This document shows, piece by piece, positions 6,542-15,200 of a stretch of 15,593 bases of DNA (position 1 is its first letter; the number at the start of each line of letters is the position of its first letter). The stretch comes from Coriobacteriia bacterium. Lineage in GTDB: Bacteria; Actinomycetota; Coriobacteriia; Anaerosomatales; PALSA-660. The notes below the pieces were generated by a model, which worked only from the letters and a program-made list of their open reading frames with translations, was not told the DNA's origin and did not search any database. Both the position numbers and the translations under genes were made by a program. The stretch spans positions 1 to 15,593 of the forward strand of contig PKWR01000165.1 of assembly GCA_003133285.1 (NCBI GenBank), in the 5' to 3' direction.

Positions 6542-8107
6542 GTGACCGACATCACCGCGGCACGGATCAACGAAGTACTCAAGGCGCAGCTCGCGTCGTT
6601 CACCGCATCGGTGGACGTCCGTGACGTCGGCACCGTCATCAAGCTCGGCGACGGTATCGCCCACGTCGACGGGCTCAAGGGCGCCATGGCCGGCGAGCTG
6701 CTCGAGTTCATCGGCGAGGGTGGGCACACCGTCATGGGTATGGCCCTCAACCTCGACGAGAACGAGGTCGGCGCCGTCCTGCTCGGCGAGACGTCGCTCA
6801 TCAAAGAGAACGACTCGGTCCGCACGACGGGGCACGTCGTCCAGGTACCGTCCGGCAAGGGCTTCCTGGGTCGCGTCGTCGACCCGCTGGGTCAGCCGAT
6901 CGACGGCCGCGGTGCGATCAGCGCCGAGGGCACCCGTCCGCTCGAGTTCAAGGCTCCGGGTGTCATCGCTCGCAAGGGCGTTCACGAGCCGCTCCAGACG
7001 GGCATCATGGCCATCGACTCGATGATCCCTGTCGGTCGTGGCCAGCGCGAACTGATCATCGGTGACCGTCAGACGGGCAAGACCGCGGTCGCCGTCGACG
7101 CGATCATCAACCAGAAGGGCAACGACGTCGTCTGCATCTACGTCGCGGTCGGCCAGAAGGCCTCAACCGTGGCGGGCGTCGTCCAGACCCTCGAGGAGTA
7201 CGGAGCGATGGACTACACCATCGTCGTCTCCGCCGCCGCCTCCGAACCGGCTCCTCTGCAGTACATCGCTCCGATGGCCGGTTGCGCCATGGGCGAGCAC
7301 TTCATGTACACGGGCGCCGACGGCAAGCCCGCGAGCAAGGACAACCCGGGCCGCGCGGTCCTGGTCGTCTACGACGACCTCTCCAAGCAGGCCGTGGCCT
7401 ACCGCGAGATGTCGCTCAACCTCCGCCGTCCGCCGGGCCGCGAGGCGTACCCCGGCGACGTCTTCTACCTGCACAGCAGGTTGCTGGAGCGCGCCGTCAA
7501 GATGAACGACGAGCTGGGCGCCGGTTCGCTCACGGCCCTGCCGATCATCGAGACACAGGCCGGCGACGTGTCGGCCTACATCCCGACCAACGTCATCTCG
7601 ATCACGGACGGCCAGATCTTCCTGCAGGCCGACCTGTTCTACCAGGGCGTGCGCCCCGCCATCAACGTCGGCATCTCGGTGTCGCGCGTCGGCGGCAACG
7701 CCCAGATCAAGGCGATGAAGCAGGTCGCCGGCTCACTGCGCCTCGACCTCGCGTCCTATCGCGAGATGGCGGCCTTCGCCCAGTTCGGCAGCGACCTCGA
7801 CAAGGCCACGCAGAACACGCTGAACCGCGGCGCCCGCCTGGTCGAGCTGCTCAAGCAGGGCCGCTACGTACCGATGCCGGTCGAGCGCCAGGTACTGGCG
7901 ATCTTCGCCGGCACGAAGGGCTACCTCGACGAGGTCCCGGTCGCAAGCGTGCTGGCGTTCCGTGACGGGTTCCTCGACTTCGTCGAGAGCGCCTATCCGG
8001 AGATCGGCGCGACGATCGCCGCGGAGAAGCTCATCTCCCCGGACACCGAGGCCAAGCTGCGCGCTGCGCTCGACGAGTTCTCAGCCAGCCGTCCGGCCGA
8101 AGGATAA
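6542..8107 (+). CDS. atpA: ATP synthase F1 subunit alpha
   Basis: Alpha is the non-catalytic nucleotide-binding subunit of the F1 head. The 521-residue product carries Walker A GDRQTGKT (174-181), the Walker B strand AVLVVYDDL (272-280), RRPPGREAYPGDVFYLHSR, and the arginine finger Arg382 in SVSRVGG (E. coli Arg376). Just before Walker B, after GEHFMYTG, there is an extra segment ADGKPASKDNPG (about 259-270), where E. coli goes almost directly into its Walker B strand. It accounts for most of the length difference in this region and may mark the lineage. GTG follows the atpH TAG without any gap. TAA ends the gene, and atpG follows after 12 bases. Confidence 0.98.
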   Translation: MTDITAARINEVLKAQLASFTASVDVRDVGTVIKLGDGIAHVDGLKGAMAGELLEFIGEGGHTVMGMALNLDENEVGAVLLGETSLIKENDSVRTTGHVVQVPSGKGFLGRVVDPLGQPIDGRGAISAEGTRPLEFKAPGVIARKGVHEPLQTGIMAIDSMIPVGRGQRELIIGDRQTGKTAVAVDAIINQKGNDVVCIYVAVGQKASTVAGVVQTLEEYGAMDYTIVVSAAASEPAPLQYIAPMAGCAMGEHFMYTGADGKPASKDNPGRAVLVVYDDLSKQAVAYREMSLNLRRPPGREAYPGDVFYLHSRLLERAVKMNDELGAGSLTALPIIETQAGDVSAYIPTNVISITDGQIFLQADLFYQGVRPAINVGISVSRVGGNAQIKAMKQVAGSLRLDLASYREMAAFAQFGSDLDKATQNTLNRGARLVELLKQGRYVPMPVERQVLAIFAGTKGYLDEVPVASVLAFRDGFLDFVESAYPEIGATIAAEKLISPDTEAKLRAALDEFSASRPAEG

Positions 8108-8119
8108 GCGGACAAGAAG

Positions 8120-9004
8120 ATGCCCAACCTTCGCGACATCAAGAACCGGATCACCTCGACGGCTTCGACGAGGCAGATCACGCGCACCATGGAGATGGTC
8201 GCCACGGCGAAGATCCGCAGGGCCCAGGACCGCATCGAGTCGGCGCGCCCCTATGCGCTGGCCATGATGGAGGTCCTGCGCAACGTCGCGCGCTTCATGC
8301 AGGGTGCGACGCACCCGCTGCTCGAGGAGCACGACAAGCGCGAGCGCGTCGTCGTCATCGCGGTCGCTTCCGACCGTGGGCTGTGCGGCGCCTTCAACAG
8401 CAACATCCTGCGCCTGACCGAAGGCATCATCCGCGACGAGCGTGCCGCAGGTGCCGAGGTCGACGTCATCGCCGTCGGCAAGAAGGCGATCGCCTACTTC
8501 CGCTACCGCGGGGTCGAGCCGATCGAGTCCTACCGCGACATGACCGACAAGCCGACGATCGCCGATGCGCGTTCGATGGCCGCCCGCGTCATGTCCGGCT
8601 ACGCCTCCGGCGAGTTCGACGCGGTCAAGGTCGTGTTCAACCGCTTCAAGAACGTGGCCGACCAGGTCCCCGAGATCCACGACCTCCTGCCGCTTCGTCA
8701 CGAGGTCGTCGAGGAGAGCGCGGACCTGCTCAAGGTCAACCCGGAGTACATCTTCGAGCCCTCCGCGGACGCCGTGCTCGAGCGCCTGCTGCCGACCTAC
8801 ATCGAGACGCTGATCTACCGGTCTCTGCTCGAGTCGGCCGCGTCCGAACAGGGCGCGCGGCGCAAGGCCATGAAGTCGGCCACCGACAACGCGAGCGAGA
8901 TGATCACCACGCTCACCCGCAGCTACAACCGCGCACGCCAGGGTGCGATCACGAACGAGATCGCCGAGATCGTCGGCGGCGCTGCCGCTCTTGAGAAGCA
9001 CTAG
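8120..9004 (+). CDS. atpG: ATP synthase F1 subunit gamma
   Basis: Gamma is the central rotating shaft coupling the c-ring to the catalytic head. The 294-residue protein has the usual length. Its N-terminal helix reads MPNLRDIKNRITSTASTRQI and continues TRTMEMVATAKIRRAQ. The Rossmann-like core has SDRGLCGAFNSNILR, and the C-terminal helix has MKSATDNASEMITTLTRSYN then RARQGAITNEIAEIVGGAAAL, all textbook gamma segments. No redox-regulatory cysteine insertion as in chloroplast gamma is present. The start follows atpA by 12 bases containing GCGGACAAGAAG as a weak ribosome binding site. Its TAG is followed directly by the atpD ATG. Confidence 0.97.
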   Translation: MPNLRDIKNRITSTASTRQITRTMEMVATAKIRRAQDRIESARPYALAMMEVLRNVARFMQGATHPLLEEHDKRERVVVIAVASDRGLCGAFNSNILRLTEGIIRDERAAGAEVDVIAVGKKAIAYFRYRGVEPIESYRDMTDKPTIADARSMAARVMSGYASGEFDAVKVVFNRFKNVADQVPEIHDLLPLRHEVVEESADLLKVNPEYIFEPSADAVLERLLPTYIETLIYRSLLESAASEQGARRKAMKSATDNASEMITTLTRSYNRARQGAITNEIAEIVGGAAALEKH

Positions 9005-10438
<1,434 letters not shown>

Positions 10439-10442
10439 GGAC

Positions 10443-10850
10443 ATGGCACGCACCCTACTGTGCGAGATCGTGACGCCGGAGCACATCGTCTACACCAACG
10501 AGGTGGAGATGGTCGTCGTTCCGACGCTCGACGGCGAGGTCGGCATCCTGCCGCTGCACGCGCCGCTCGTGGGCGCGATGAGGGCGGGCGAGGTGCGGAT
10601 CAAGTTCGGCGAGACCACGGAGTGGTTCGCGGCTTCAGGCGGCTACATCCAGGTCCACGAGGACAAGGTCATCATCCTTGCTGACGACGCGGTCATCGCG
10701 TCCCAGATCGACGTGGAGCGCGCACGCCAGGCGCTGGTCCTCGCGAAGGAGCGCCTCGCCGAGCTCGAGCCGCGCGACGAGGAGTACGACGACATCGCGC
10801 GCGATCTCAAGTGGGCCGAGGTCCAGATCGCGGTCGGGAGCGCGCACTAG
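10443..10850 (+). CDS. atpC: ATP synthase F1 subunit epsilon
   Basis: Epsilon sits on the gamma foot and can inhibit ATP hydrolysis. The 135-residue product has the beta-sandwich domain (1 to about 85) with VEMVVVPTLDGEVGILPLHAPLV and SGGYIQVHEDKVIILADDA. A two-helix C-terminal domain follows (about 90-130, ERARQALVLAKERLAELEPR). Helices of this length could reach the extended inhibitory position, although an ATP-binding motif like that of Bacillus PS3 cannot be identified with certainty. ATG 10443 follows the atpD TAG by 4 bases. It is the last gene of the operon and is followed by a strong GC hairpin. Confidence 0.95.
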   Translation: MARTLLCEIVTPEHIVYTNEVEMVVVPTLDGEVGILPLHAPLVGAMRAGEVRIKFGETTEWFAASGGYIQVHEDKVIILADDAVIASQIDVERARQALVLAKERLAELEPRDEEYDDIARDLKWAEVQIAVGSAH

Positions 10851-10881
10851 GCAACCACCGTCCCTCGGGACGTGAACAGAA

Positions 10882-10912
10882 GCGGGGCGGCGGGCACGTT
10901 CCGCCGCCCCGC
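10882..10912 (+). terminator. Perfect 12-bp GC hairpin after atpC, probable end of the atp operon
   Basis: GCGGGGCGGCGG (10882-10893) pairs perfectly with CCGCCGCCCCGC (10901-10912) around a 7-base loop, 31 bases after the atpC stop. No T run follows, so it is not a classical rho-independent terminator; such T-less GC stems are often proposed as terminators in high-GC Gram-positives. The murA -10 box begins 4 bases after the stem, so the hairpin also overlaps where the murA -35 region should be. Confidence 0.65.
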
Positions 10913-10916
10913 CGCG

Positions 10917-10922
10917 TATGAT
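10917..10922 (+). promoter_or_regulatory. Candidate -10 box of the murA promoter
   Basis: TATGAT matches the TATAAT consensus in 5 of 6 positions, in otherwise very GC-rich sequence. A -35 box at 17 bases would fall in the hairpin loop (10894-10899, GCACGT) and shows little similarity to TTGACA. Transcription would start near 10929 and leave a leader of about 36 bases before GTG 10965. Confidence 0.45.
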
Positions 10923-10964
10923 GAAGCATCTGAGATCCCGACGACCGAAAGGCGCTTTGGCCAC

Positions 10965-12233
10965 GTGGAAGCGATCGTTGTAGAGGGCGGCAAGCCCATC
11001 ACAGGTGAGGTTCACGTCGGCGGCGCCAAGAACTCGGCGCTGAAGCTGATGGCTGCCGCGCTGCTCGCCCCCGGGGTCACGACGCTGCGCAACGTGCCGG
11101 ACATCAGCGACGTGGCGCTCATGGCGGAGGTCCTCGAGCACCTCGGAGCCCACGTGGGGCGCGACGGTCACGTGCTGACCGTCGACGCGACCGAGCTCGT
11201 CTCCCACGAGGCCCCCTACGACCTGGTCGCGCGCATGCGCGCCTCCACGTGCGTCCTCGGTGCGCTCGTGGGCCGGCTCGGCCGCGCGCACGTCGCCATG
11301 CCGGGCGGGTGCAACATCGGGTCCCGCAAGGTGGACATGCACATCCACGGCCTCGAGCAGCTCGGCGTGACGGTCCGCACCGAGCACGGCTACATCGACG
11401 CCTCGGGACGCGCTCACGGCGCGAACGTCTTCCTCGACTTCCCGAGCGTGGGCGCGACCGAGAACCTGCTCATGGCGTCCGTCCTGGCCGACGGCGTCAC
11501 AGTGATCGACAACGCCGCCCGCGAGCCGGAGATCGTGGACCTCGCGAACATGCTGGGCGAGATGGGCGCCGCGATCGAGGGCGCCGGATCCTCGGTCATC
11601 CGCGTCACCGGCGTCGCCGCCTTGTCGGCCGTCGAGCACGCGGTCGTGGGCGACCGCATCGAGGCCGGGACCTACCTGATGGCCGGCGCGATCGACTCCG
11701 GTCCCGTCACCGTCACCGGCTTCGACCCGTCCCATCTCGACATCGTGCTCCAGAAGCTGGAGCAGGCCGGGTGCACGCTGGATCGCGGAACAGACCGGGT
11801 CACCGTCAGCCGCACGGGCCCGCTGCGTCCCGTCGACATCCAGACGCTGCCCTACCCGGGCTTCCCGACCGACCTGCAATCGCTGTTCATGACGCTCATG
11901 TCGATCGCCGACGGGGGCAGCGTCATCACCGAGAACGTCTTCGAGAACCGTTTCATCTTCGCTGACGAGATCTCGCGCATGGGCGCCGACGTGCGCATCG
12001 ACGGCCACTATGCACTCATCCGCGGCGTCGCGCAGTTGTCGGGCGCGCCGGTCGCCGGTCCGGACCTCCGGGGAGGCGCTGCGCTGGTGCTCGCGGGCCT
12101 GGTCGCCGACGGACGCACCGTGGTCACCGAGATCCACCACATCGATCGCGGCTACGAGGGCTTCGTCGACAAGCTGCGTTCGCTCGGCGCCGACGTGCGC
12201 CGGATCGAACTGGACGGCCTCGAGACAGCCTGA
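10965..12233 (+). CDS. murA: UDP-N-acetylglucosamine 1-carboxyvinyltransferase
   Basis: MurA transfers enolpyruvate from PEP to UDP-GlcNAc, the first committed step of peptidoglycan synthesis. GTG 10965 gives 422 residues, the family's usual length, beginning MEAIVVEGGKPITGEVHVGGAKNS with substrate-binding Lys22 and Asn23. The catalytic loop PGGCNIGSRKVDMHIHGLEQLG has Cys116, the residue alkylated by fosfomycin, rather than the Asp of mycobacteria, so the enzyme should be fosfomycin-sensitive. PYPGFPTDLQSLFM contains the conserved Asp of the second domain. An upstream in-frame GTG at 10872 is rejected because the reading frame from it runs through the hairpin and the -10 box. GAAAGG (10947-10952) is the likely ribosome binding site and may be partly paired with CTTTGG at 10955-10960. 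fabZ follows after 31 bases. The gene ends in TGA. Confidence 0.96.
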   Translation: MEAIVVEGGKPITGEVHVGGAKNSALKLMAAALLAPGVTTLRNVPDISDVALMAEVLEHLGAHVGRDGHVLTVDATELVSHEAPYDLVARMRASTCVLGALVGRLGRAHVAMPGGCNIGSRKVDMHIHGLEQLGVTVRTEHGYIDASGRAHGANVFLDFPSVGATENLLMASVLADGVTVIDNAAREPEIVDLANMLGEMGAAIEGAGSSVIRVTGVAALSAVEHAVVGDRIEAGTYLMAGAIDSGPVTVTGFDPSHLDIVLQKLEQAGCTLDRGTDRVTVSRTGPLRPVDIQTLPYPGFPTDLQSLFMTLMSIADGGSVITENVFENRFIFADEISRMGADVRIDGHYALIRGVAQLSGAPVAGPDLRGGAALVLAGLVADGRTVVTEIHHIDRGYEGFVDKLRSLGADVRRIELDGLETA

Positions 12234-12264
12234 CGTCTACGTCCCCGCACGAAGGAGTGACCCC

Positions 12265-12696
12265 ATGCTCGACCGCGAACAGATCAAGTCGATCATCCCG
12301 CACCGGGATCCGTTCCTGCTCGTCGACCGCATCGAGTCGTGCGAGCCGGGTGTGTCGGCCGTCGGCTACCTCGACGTGACAGACGACATGTTCTGGGTGC
12401 CCGGGCACTTCCCGGACTACGCGGTGATGCCGGGGGTGCTCATCGTCGAGGCGTGCGCCCAGGTCGGCGCCGTGGCGCTCCTCTCGCTGCCGGCCAACGC
12501 CGGCCGCATCGCGCTGTTCGCCGGCATCGACAAGGTCCGCTTCAAGCGCCAGGTGCGGCCGGGTGACACGCTGCGCCTCGAGTGCGCCATCACCAAACTC
12601 CGCGGGCCGATCGGGTTCGGGACGGCACGCGCACTCGTCGGTGACGAGCTCGCATGCTCGGGAGAGCTCATGTTCGCGATCAAGGACGCCGAGTAG
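12265..12696 (+). CDS. fabZ: 3-hydroxyacyl-[acyl-carrier-protein] dehydratase
   Basis: FabZ removes water from 3-hydroxyacyl-ACP in type II fatty acid elongation. The 143-residue hot-dog-fold protein has the usual length and the family signature: IPHRDPFLLVDRI (11-23), then GHFPDYAVMPGVLIVEACAQ (47-66) with catalytic His48 and Glu62. FAGIDKVRFKRQVRPGDTL follows. ATG 12265 is 7 bases after GAAGGAG. The gene ends TAG and the next gene starts at once. In Gram-negatives fabZ is followed by lpxA, and here too a beta-helix acyltransferase gene follows, although it does not look like LpxA. Placement behind murA suggests coordinated control of envelope synthesis. Confidence 0.96.
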   Translation: MLDREQIKSIIPHRDPFLLVDRIESCEPGVSAVGYLDVTDDMFWVPGHFPDYAVMPGVLIVEACAQVGAVALLSLPANAGRIALFAGIDKVRFKRQVRPGDTLRLECAITKLRGPIGFGTARALVGDELACSGELMFAIKDAE

Positions 12697-13488
12697 ATGT
12701 CGAGCATCCTGGCCCACCCGAGCGCGAAGCTCGGAGAGGCGTTCGTGCCGATGCCGTTCTCGGTCATCGACAAGGACGTGGTGATCGGTGACGGCGTGCT
12801 GCTCGGTTCGTTCGCGCACGTGTGCGCGGGCGCGCGGATCGGCGATCGCTGCGTGATCGGCGACCACGTCACGATCTGCGCGGACGCCGTGCTCGGAGCG
12901 CGCTGCGTCGTCGCGGACTTCGCGATGGTGGGGGAGCGCACGACCGTCGACGCCCAGCGCATCGCCGTCAAGCACAGGGGCGTCGAGCTCGGCGAGGGAT
13001 GCACGATCGGGAGCCACACCGTGCTCATGGGCGGCACGGTGCTCGGGGCCGACTGCCGTATCGAGGACGGCGCCCAGGTGTGCGAGCGCTCCCGGATCGC
13101 TGCCGGCGCAGTGATCGGCCGGGGCGCGATCATCGAGAACGACGTCGAGATCGGGTCGCGCTCCGTGGTGCGGCCCGGCGCCTTCGTCGCGGCGCACACC
13201 GTGGTCGGGGAGGACTGCTTCATCGGACCGGGGGTCGTCACCACCAACGACGACTCGCTCGGCAGAGGCGCGGAGCGGTTCAGGCACCTCAAGGGCTGCA
13301 CGGTCCGTCGCGGCGCACGCATCGGCGGCGGCGTCGTCCTCCTGCCCGGGGTCGAGGTCGGCGAGGACGCCCTGGTCGCCGCCGGCTCGGTGGTGACCCG
13401 CGACGTCCCGTCCGCCTCGGTCGTCATGGGCGCGCCCGCGCGGGTCATGCGCGACGTCCCCGCGGACCAGCTCCTCGAGTCCGAGTAG
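12697..13488 (+). CDS. Left-handed beta-helix (hexapeptide repeat) acyl/acetyltransferase, substrate unknown
   Basis: The 263-residue protein is almost entirely hexapeptide repeats of the [LIV]-G-x4 type, the fold of trimeric CoA- or ACP-dependent acyltransferases. Repeats run from about 5 to 80, break at a loop (about 80-96, ERTTVDAQRIAVKHRG), and resume to the end. The C-terminal third, with VVTTNDD, LKGCTVRRGARIGGGVVLLP and GSVVTRDVPSASVVMGAPAR, resembles WlbB/WbpD-type sugar N-acetyltransferases that modify nucleotide-linked amino sugars. LpxA is unlikely. The NAHIAHDC segment with its catalytic His125 has no clear counterpart (GGTVLGADC stands there), and LpxA's C-terminal helical domain is missing. 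The gene starts directly after the fabZ stop. A role in modifying a sugar for a wall glycopolymer would fit WecA and LCP nearby, but that is inference. Confidence 0.8.
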   Translation: MSSILAHPSAKLGEAFVPMPFSVIDKDVVIGDGVLLGSFAHVCAGARIGDRCVIGDHVTICADAVLGARCVVADFAMVGERTTVDAQRIAVKHRGVELGEGCTIGSHTVLMGGTVLGADCRIEDGAQVCERSRIAAGAVIGRGAIIENDVEIGSRSVVRPGAFVAAHTVVGEDCFIGPGVVTTNDDSLGRGAERFRHLKGCTVRRGARIGGGVVLLPGVEVGEDALVAAGSVVTRDVPSASVVMGAPARVMRDVPADQLLESE

Positions 13489-13561
13489 GCCGTTCTCACG
13501 CACGGCGAGCGGCGCATGGCTACGGCTCCGTAACGCGTCGGTGGCTCCCGCGAACGTACCG

Positions 13562-13567
13562 TATACT
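13562..13567 (+). promoter_or_regulatory. Candidate -10 box upstream of the LCP gene
   Basis: TATACT matches TATAAT in 5 of 6 positions and is the AT-richest point of the 148-base spacer. No good -35 box is seen; GTGGCT at 13541-13546 is the nearest partial match but at 15 bases is too close. It gives a leader of about 65 bases that contains the hairpin at 13591-13616. Confidence 0.5.
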
Positions 13568-13590
13568 GACAAGTCGATCATCAACGCAGC

Positions 13591-13616
13591 GCCCGGTCTC
13601 CCTCTCAGTACCGGGC
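13591..13616 (+). promoter_or_regulatory. Hairpin in the leader of the LCP gene
   Basis: GCCCGGT (13591-13597) and ACCGGGC (13610-13616) form a perfect 7-bp stem with a 12-base pyrimidine-rich loop. It lies between the candidate -10 box and the ribosome binding site GAGAGG at 13626-13631. No T run follows. It could be an operator-like inverted repeat in DNA or a structured 5' leader in RNA. Confidence 0.4.
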
Positions 13617-13636
13617 CACGCTCCCGAGAGGCATGC

Positions 13637-15097
13637 ATGTACGAAGAGACTCCGCGTCCGAAGCGCTCGCAGCGCGGCAAGGCCCCGCGCCGCCACTCCG
13701 CTCCTCGGGACATCAGCAGCCTCGGCCCGGCGAGCGCGTCCGACGAGACCATCCAGCAGACCAACCGCAGGCGTGTCCGTGCCGACAGGGTCATCAACCC
13801 GGCCGCGACCAAGCGTCGGCGCAAGCGCCTCCTGATCACGATCCTGACCGTGGCGACCGTGCTGATCATCGGCGCAGCGGCCGCCGCCTTCGCGATCGTC
13901 CACAGCTTCGGCGTCAAGATCAACCAGGTGACGAACGCCGATCCCGAGTTGGGCAAGCTCCTGCAATCGGGACAGGCGTCCGCCCCGGGGGACCCGTTCT
14001 ACATGGTCCTGATGGGTTCGGACACGCGCCCCGGCCAGCCGCAGCAGCGCTCCGATTCGCTGATGGTTGCGCGGGTCGACCCCAAGAACAAGAAGATCCA
14101 GATCATCTCGATCCCGCGCGACTCGAGGGCCGACATCCCCGGATACGGCACCACGAAGATCAACGCGGCGGCCGTCTACGGCGGTCCGAAGCTCGTCATC
14201 AAGACCGTGAAGGAGCTCACCGGCCTGCCGATCTCGCACTACATCAACCTGAACTTCAAGGGCTTCGTGGACGTCGTGGACGCCATCGGGGGCGTCGAGA
14301 TCGACGTGCCCCAGGACATCTACGACACGCAGGCCTCCGCCTACGGCGTCAAGTACGCGACCGTCAAGAAGGGCCTTCAGAAGCTCGACGGCAAGCACGC
14401 GCTGACCTTCGTGCGGACGCGGCACACCCTGGTCGACGGCGACTTCGGCCGCATGCGCAACCAGCAGGCCTTCATCAAGGCGCTCGCCTCCCAGGCGCTC
14501 TCGCTGCAGTCGGTGTTCAACGCCGGCTCGATCATCAACGCGGTCGCGTCGAACCTCGACACGGACATGACGCCGATGCAGCTGGCCGACCTGGCCCTGC
14601 AGTTCAAGGGGCTGAAGTCGTCCGACATCGACTCGGCCAACGCGCCGGGTGGCGCCAAGTACATGAACGGCATCGCGTACGTCGTGCTCGACCCGCTGAA
14701 GCTGTCCCAGATGATCGACCGCATGAAGCAGGGCCTTCCGCTGGACCCGACGAAGGTCGCCGGCTCCACCACCGCGTCGAGCACCGTCAAGCCCGCCGAC
14801 TTCCAGCTCACCGTCCGCAACGGCGCAGGGGTATCGGGGCTCGCGAAGCAGGGCGCCGACTTCCTCGTCTCCAAGGGCTTCAAGGTCTCCGAGACGGGCA
14901 ACACGGCTCAGCCCGCCTACGACCGGACACTCATCGTCTACCAGACGGGCTTCGAGGCCCAGGCCAACCTCACGCGGGAGACGCTCGGGTTCGGTGACGT
15001 CATCGCCGCCAAGGGGATGTACTCATTCAAGACCCAGGTGATGGTCGTCGTCGGCAAGGACTGGACCGACCCGGCCGCTGCCACGGCACGGCGCTAG
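13637..15097 (+). CDS. LCP (LytR-CpsA-Psr) family cell-wall glycopolymer ligase with LytR C-terminal domain
   Basis: LCP proteins move undecaprenyl-diphosphate-linked glycopolymers (teichoic acid, capsule or similar) onto peptidoglycan outside the membrane. The 486-residue protein has a basic cytoplasmic tail (1-63), one membrane helix (about 64-88), then the LCP domain: LMGSDTRPGQPQQRSDSLMV, ISIPRDSRADIPGYGTTKIN with Arg161 and Asp162, VDVVDAIGGVEIDVP, and FVRTRHTLVDGDFGRMRNQQ with Arg260. A LytR C-terminal domain follows (about 388-473, LTVRNGAGVSGLAKQGADFL). A Ser/Thr/Ala linker joins them. I chose ATG 13637 because GAGAGG precedes it; frame extensions to GTG 13541 would cross the candidate -10 box and hairpin. 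It probably completes the pathway begun by WecA. The polymer is not identifiable from the sequence. Confidence 0.92.
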   Translation: MYEETPRPKRSQRGKAPRRHSAPRDISSLGPASASDETIQQTNRRRVRADRVINPAATKRRRKRLLITILTVATVLIIGAAAAAFAIVHSFGVKINQVTNADPELGKLLQSGQASAPGDPFYMVLMGSDTRPGQPQQRSDSLMVARVDPKNKKIQIISIPRDSRADIPGYGTTKINAAAVYGGPKLVIKTVKELTGLPISHYINLNFKGFVDVVDAIGGVEIDVPQDIYDTQASAYGVKYATVKKGLQKLDGKHALTFVRTRHTLVDGDFGRMRNQQAFIKALASQALSLQSVFNAGSIINAVASNLDTDMTPMQLADLALQFKGLKSSDIDSANAPGGAKYMNGIAYVVLDPLKLSQMIDRMKQGLPLDPTKVAGSTTASSTVKPADFQLTVRNGAGVSGLAKQGADFLVSKGFKVSETGNTAQPAYDRTLIVYQTGFEAQANLTRETLGFGDVIAAKGMYSFKTQVMVVVGKDWTDPAAATARR

Positions 15098-15105
15098 GGC
15101 GATCA

Positions 15106-15135
15106 GTCCGTTGTCGCTCACGGGCGACGACGGAC
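15106..15135 (+). terminator. Hairpin after the LCP gene, possible terminator
   Basis: GTCCGTTGTCG (15106-15116) pairs with CGACGACGGAC (15125-15135) over 11 bp with one G-U wobble, around an 8-base loop, 9 bases after the LCP stop. No T run follows. Position and stability fit a high-GC terminator. A second, weaker stem, CGGCGCC (15159-15165) with GGTGCCG (15173-15179), lies further on, just before the next gene. Confidence 0.5.
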
Positions 15136-15200
15136 GCGCCGATACACGGTAGGAGCACGGCGCCGGACCGCGGTGCCGGCTCGCTGCGCAGGGGGTTGCG

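Noticed and set aside
10872..10964. GTG 10872 as the murA start
   Set aside because: The reading frame from it would run through the 12-bp hairpin and the TATGAT box, and the added residues are absent from MurA proteins.
12697..13488. Naming the beta-helix gene lpxA because it follows fabZ
   Set aside because: The LpxA catalytic His segment and helical C-terminal domain are not seen, and the C-terminal third resembles sugar N-acetyltransferases.
13541..13636. GTG 13541 as the LCP gene start
   Set aside because: The extension covers the TATACT box and the leader hairpin; ATG 13637 has GAGAGG upstream and gives a typical LCP N-terminus.
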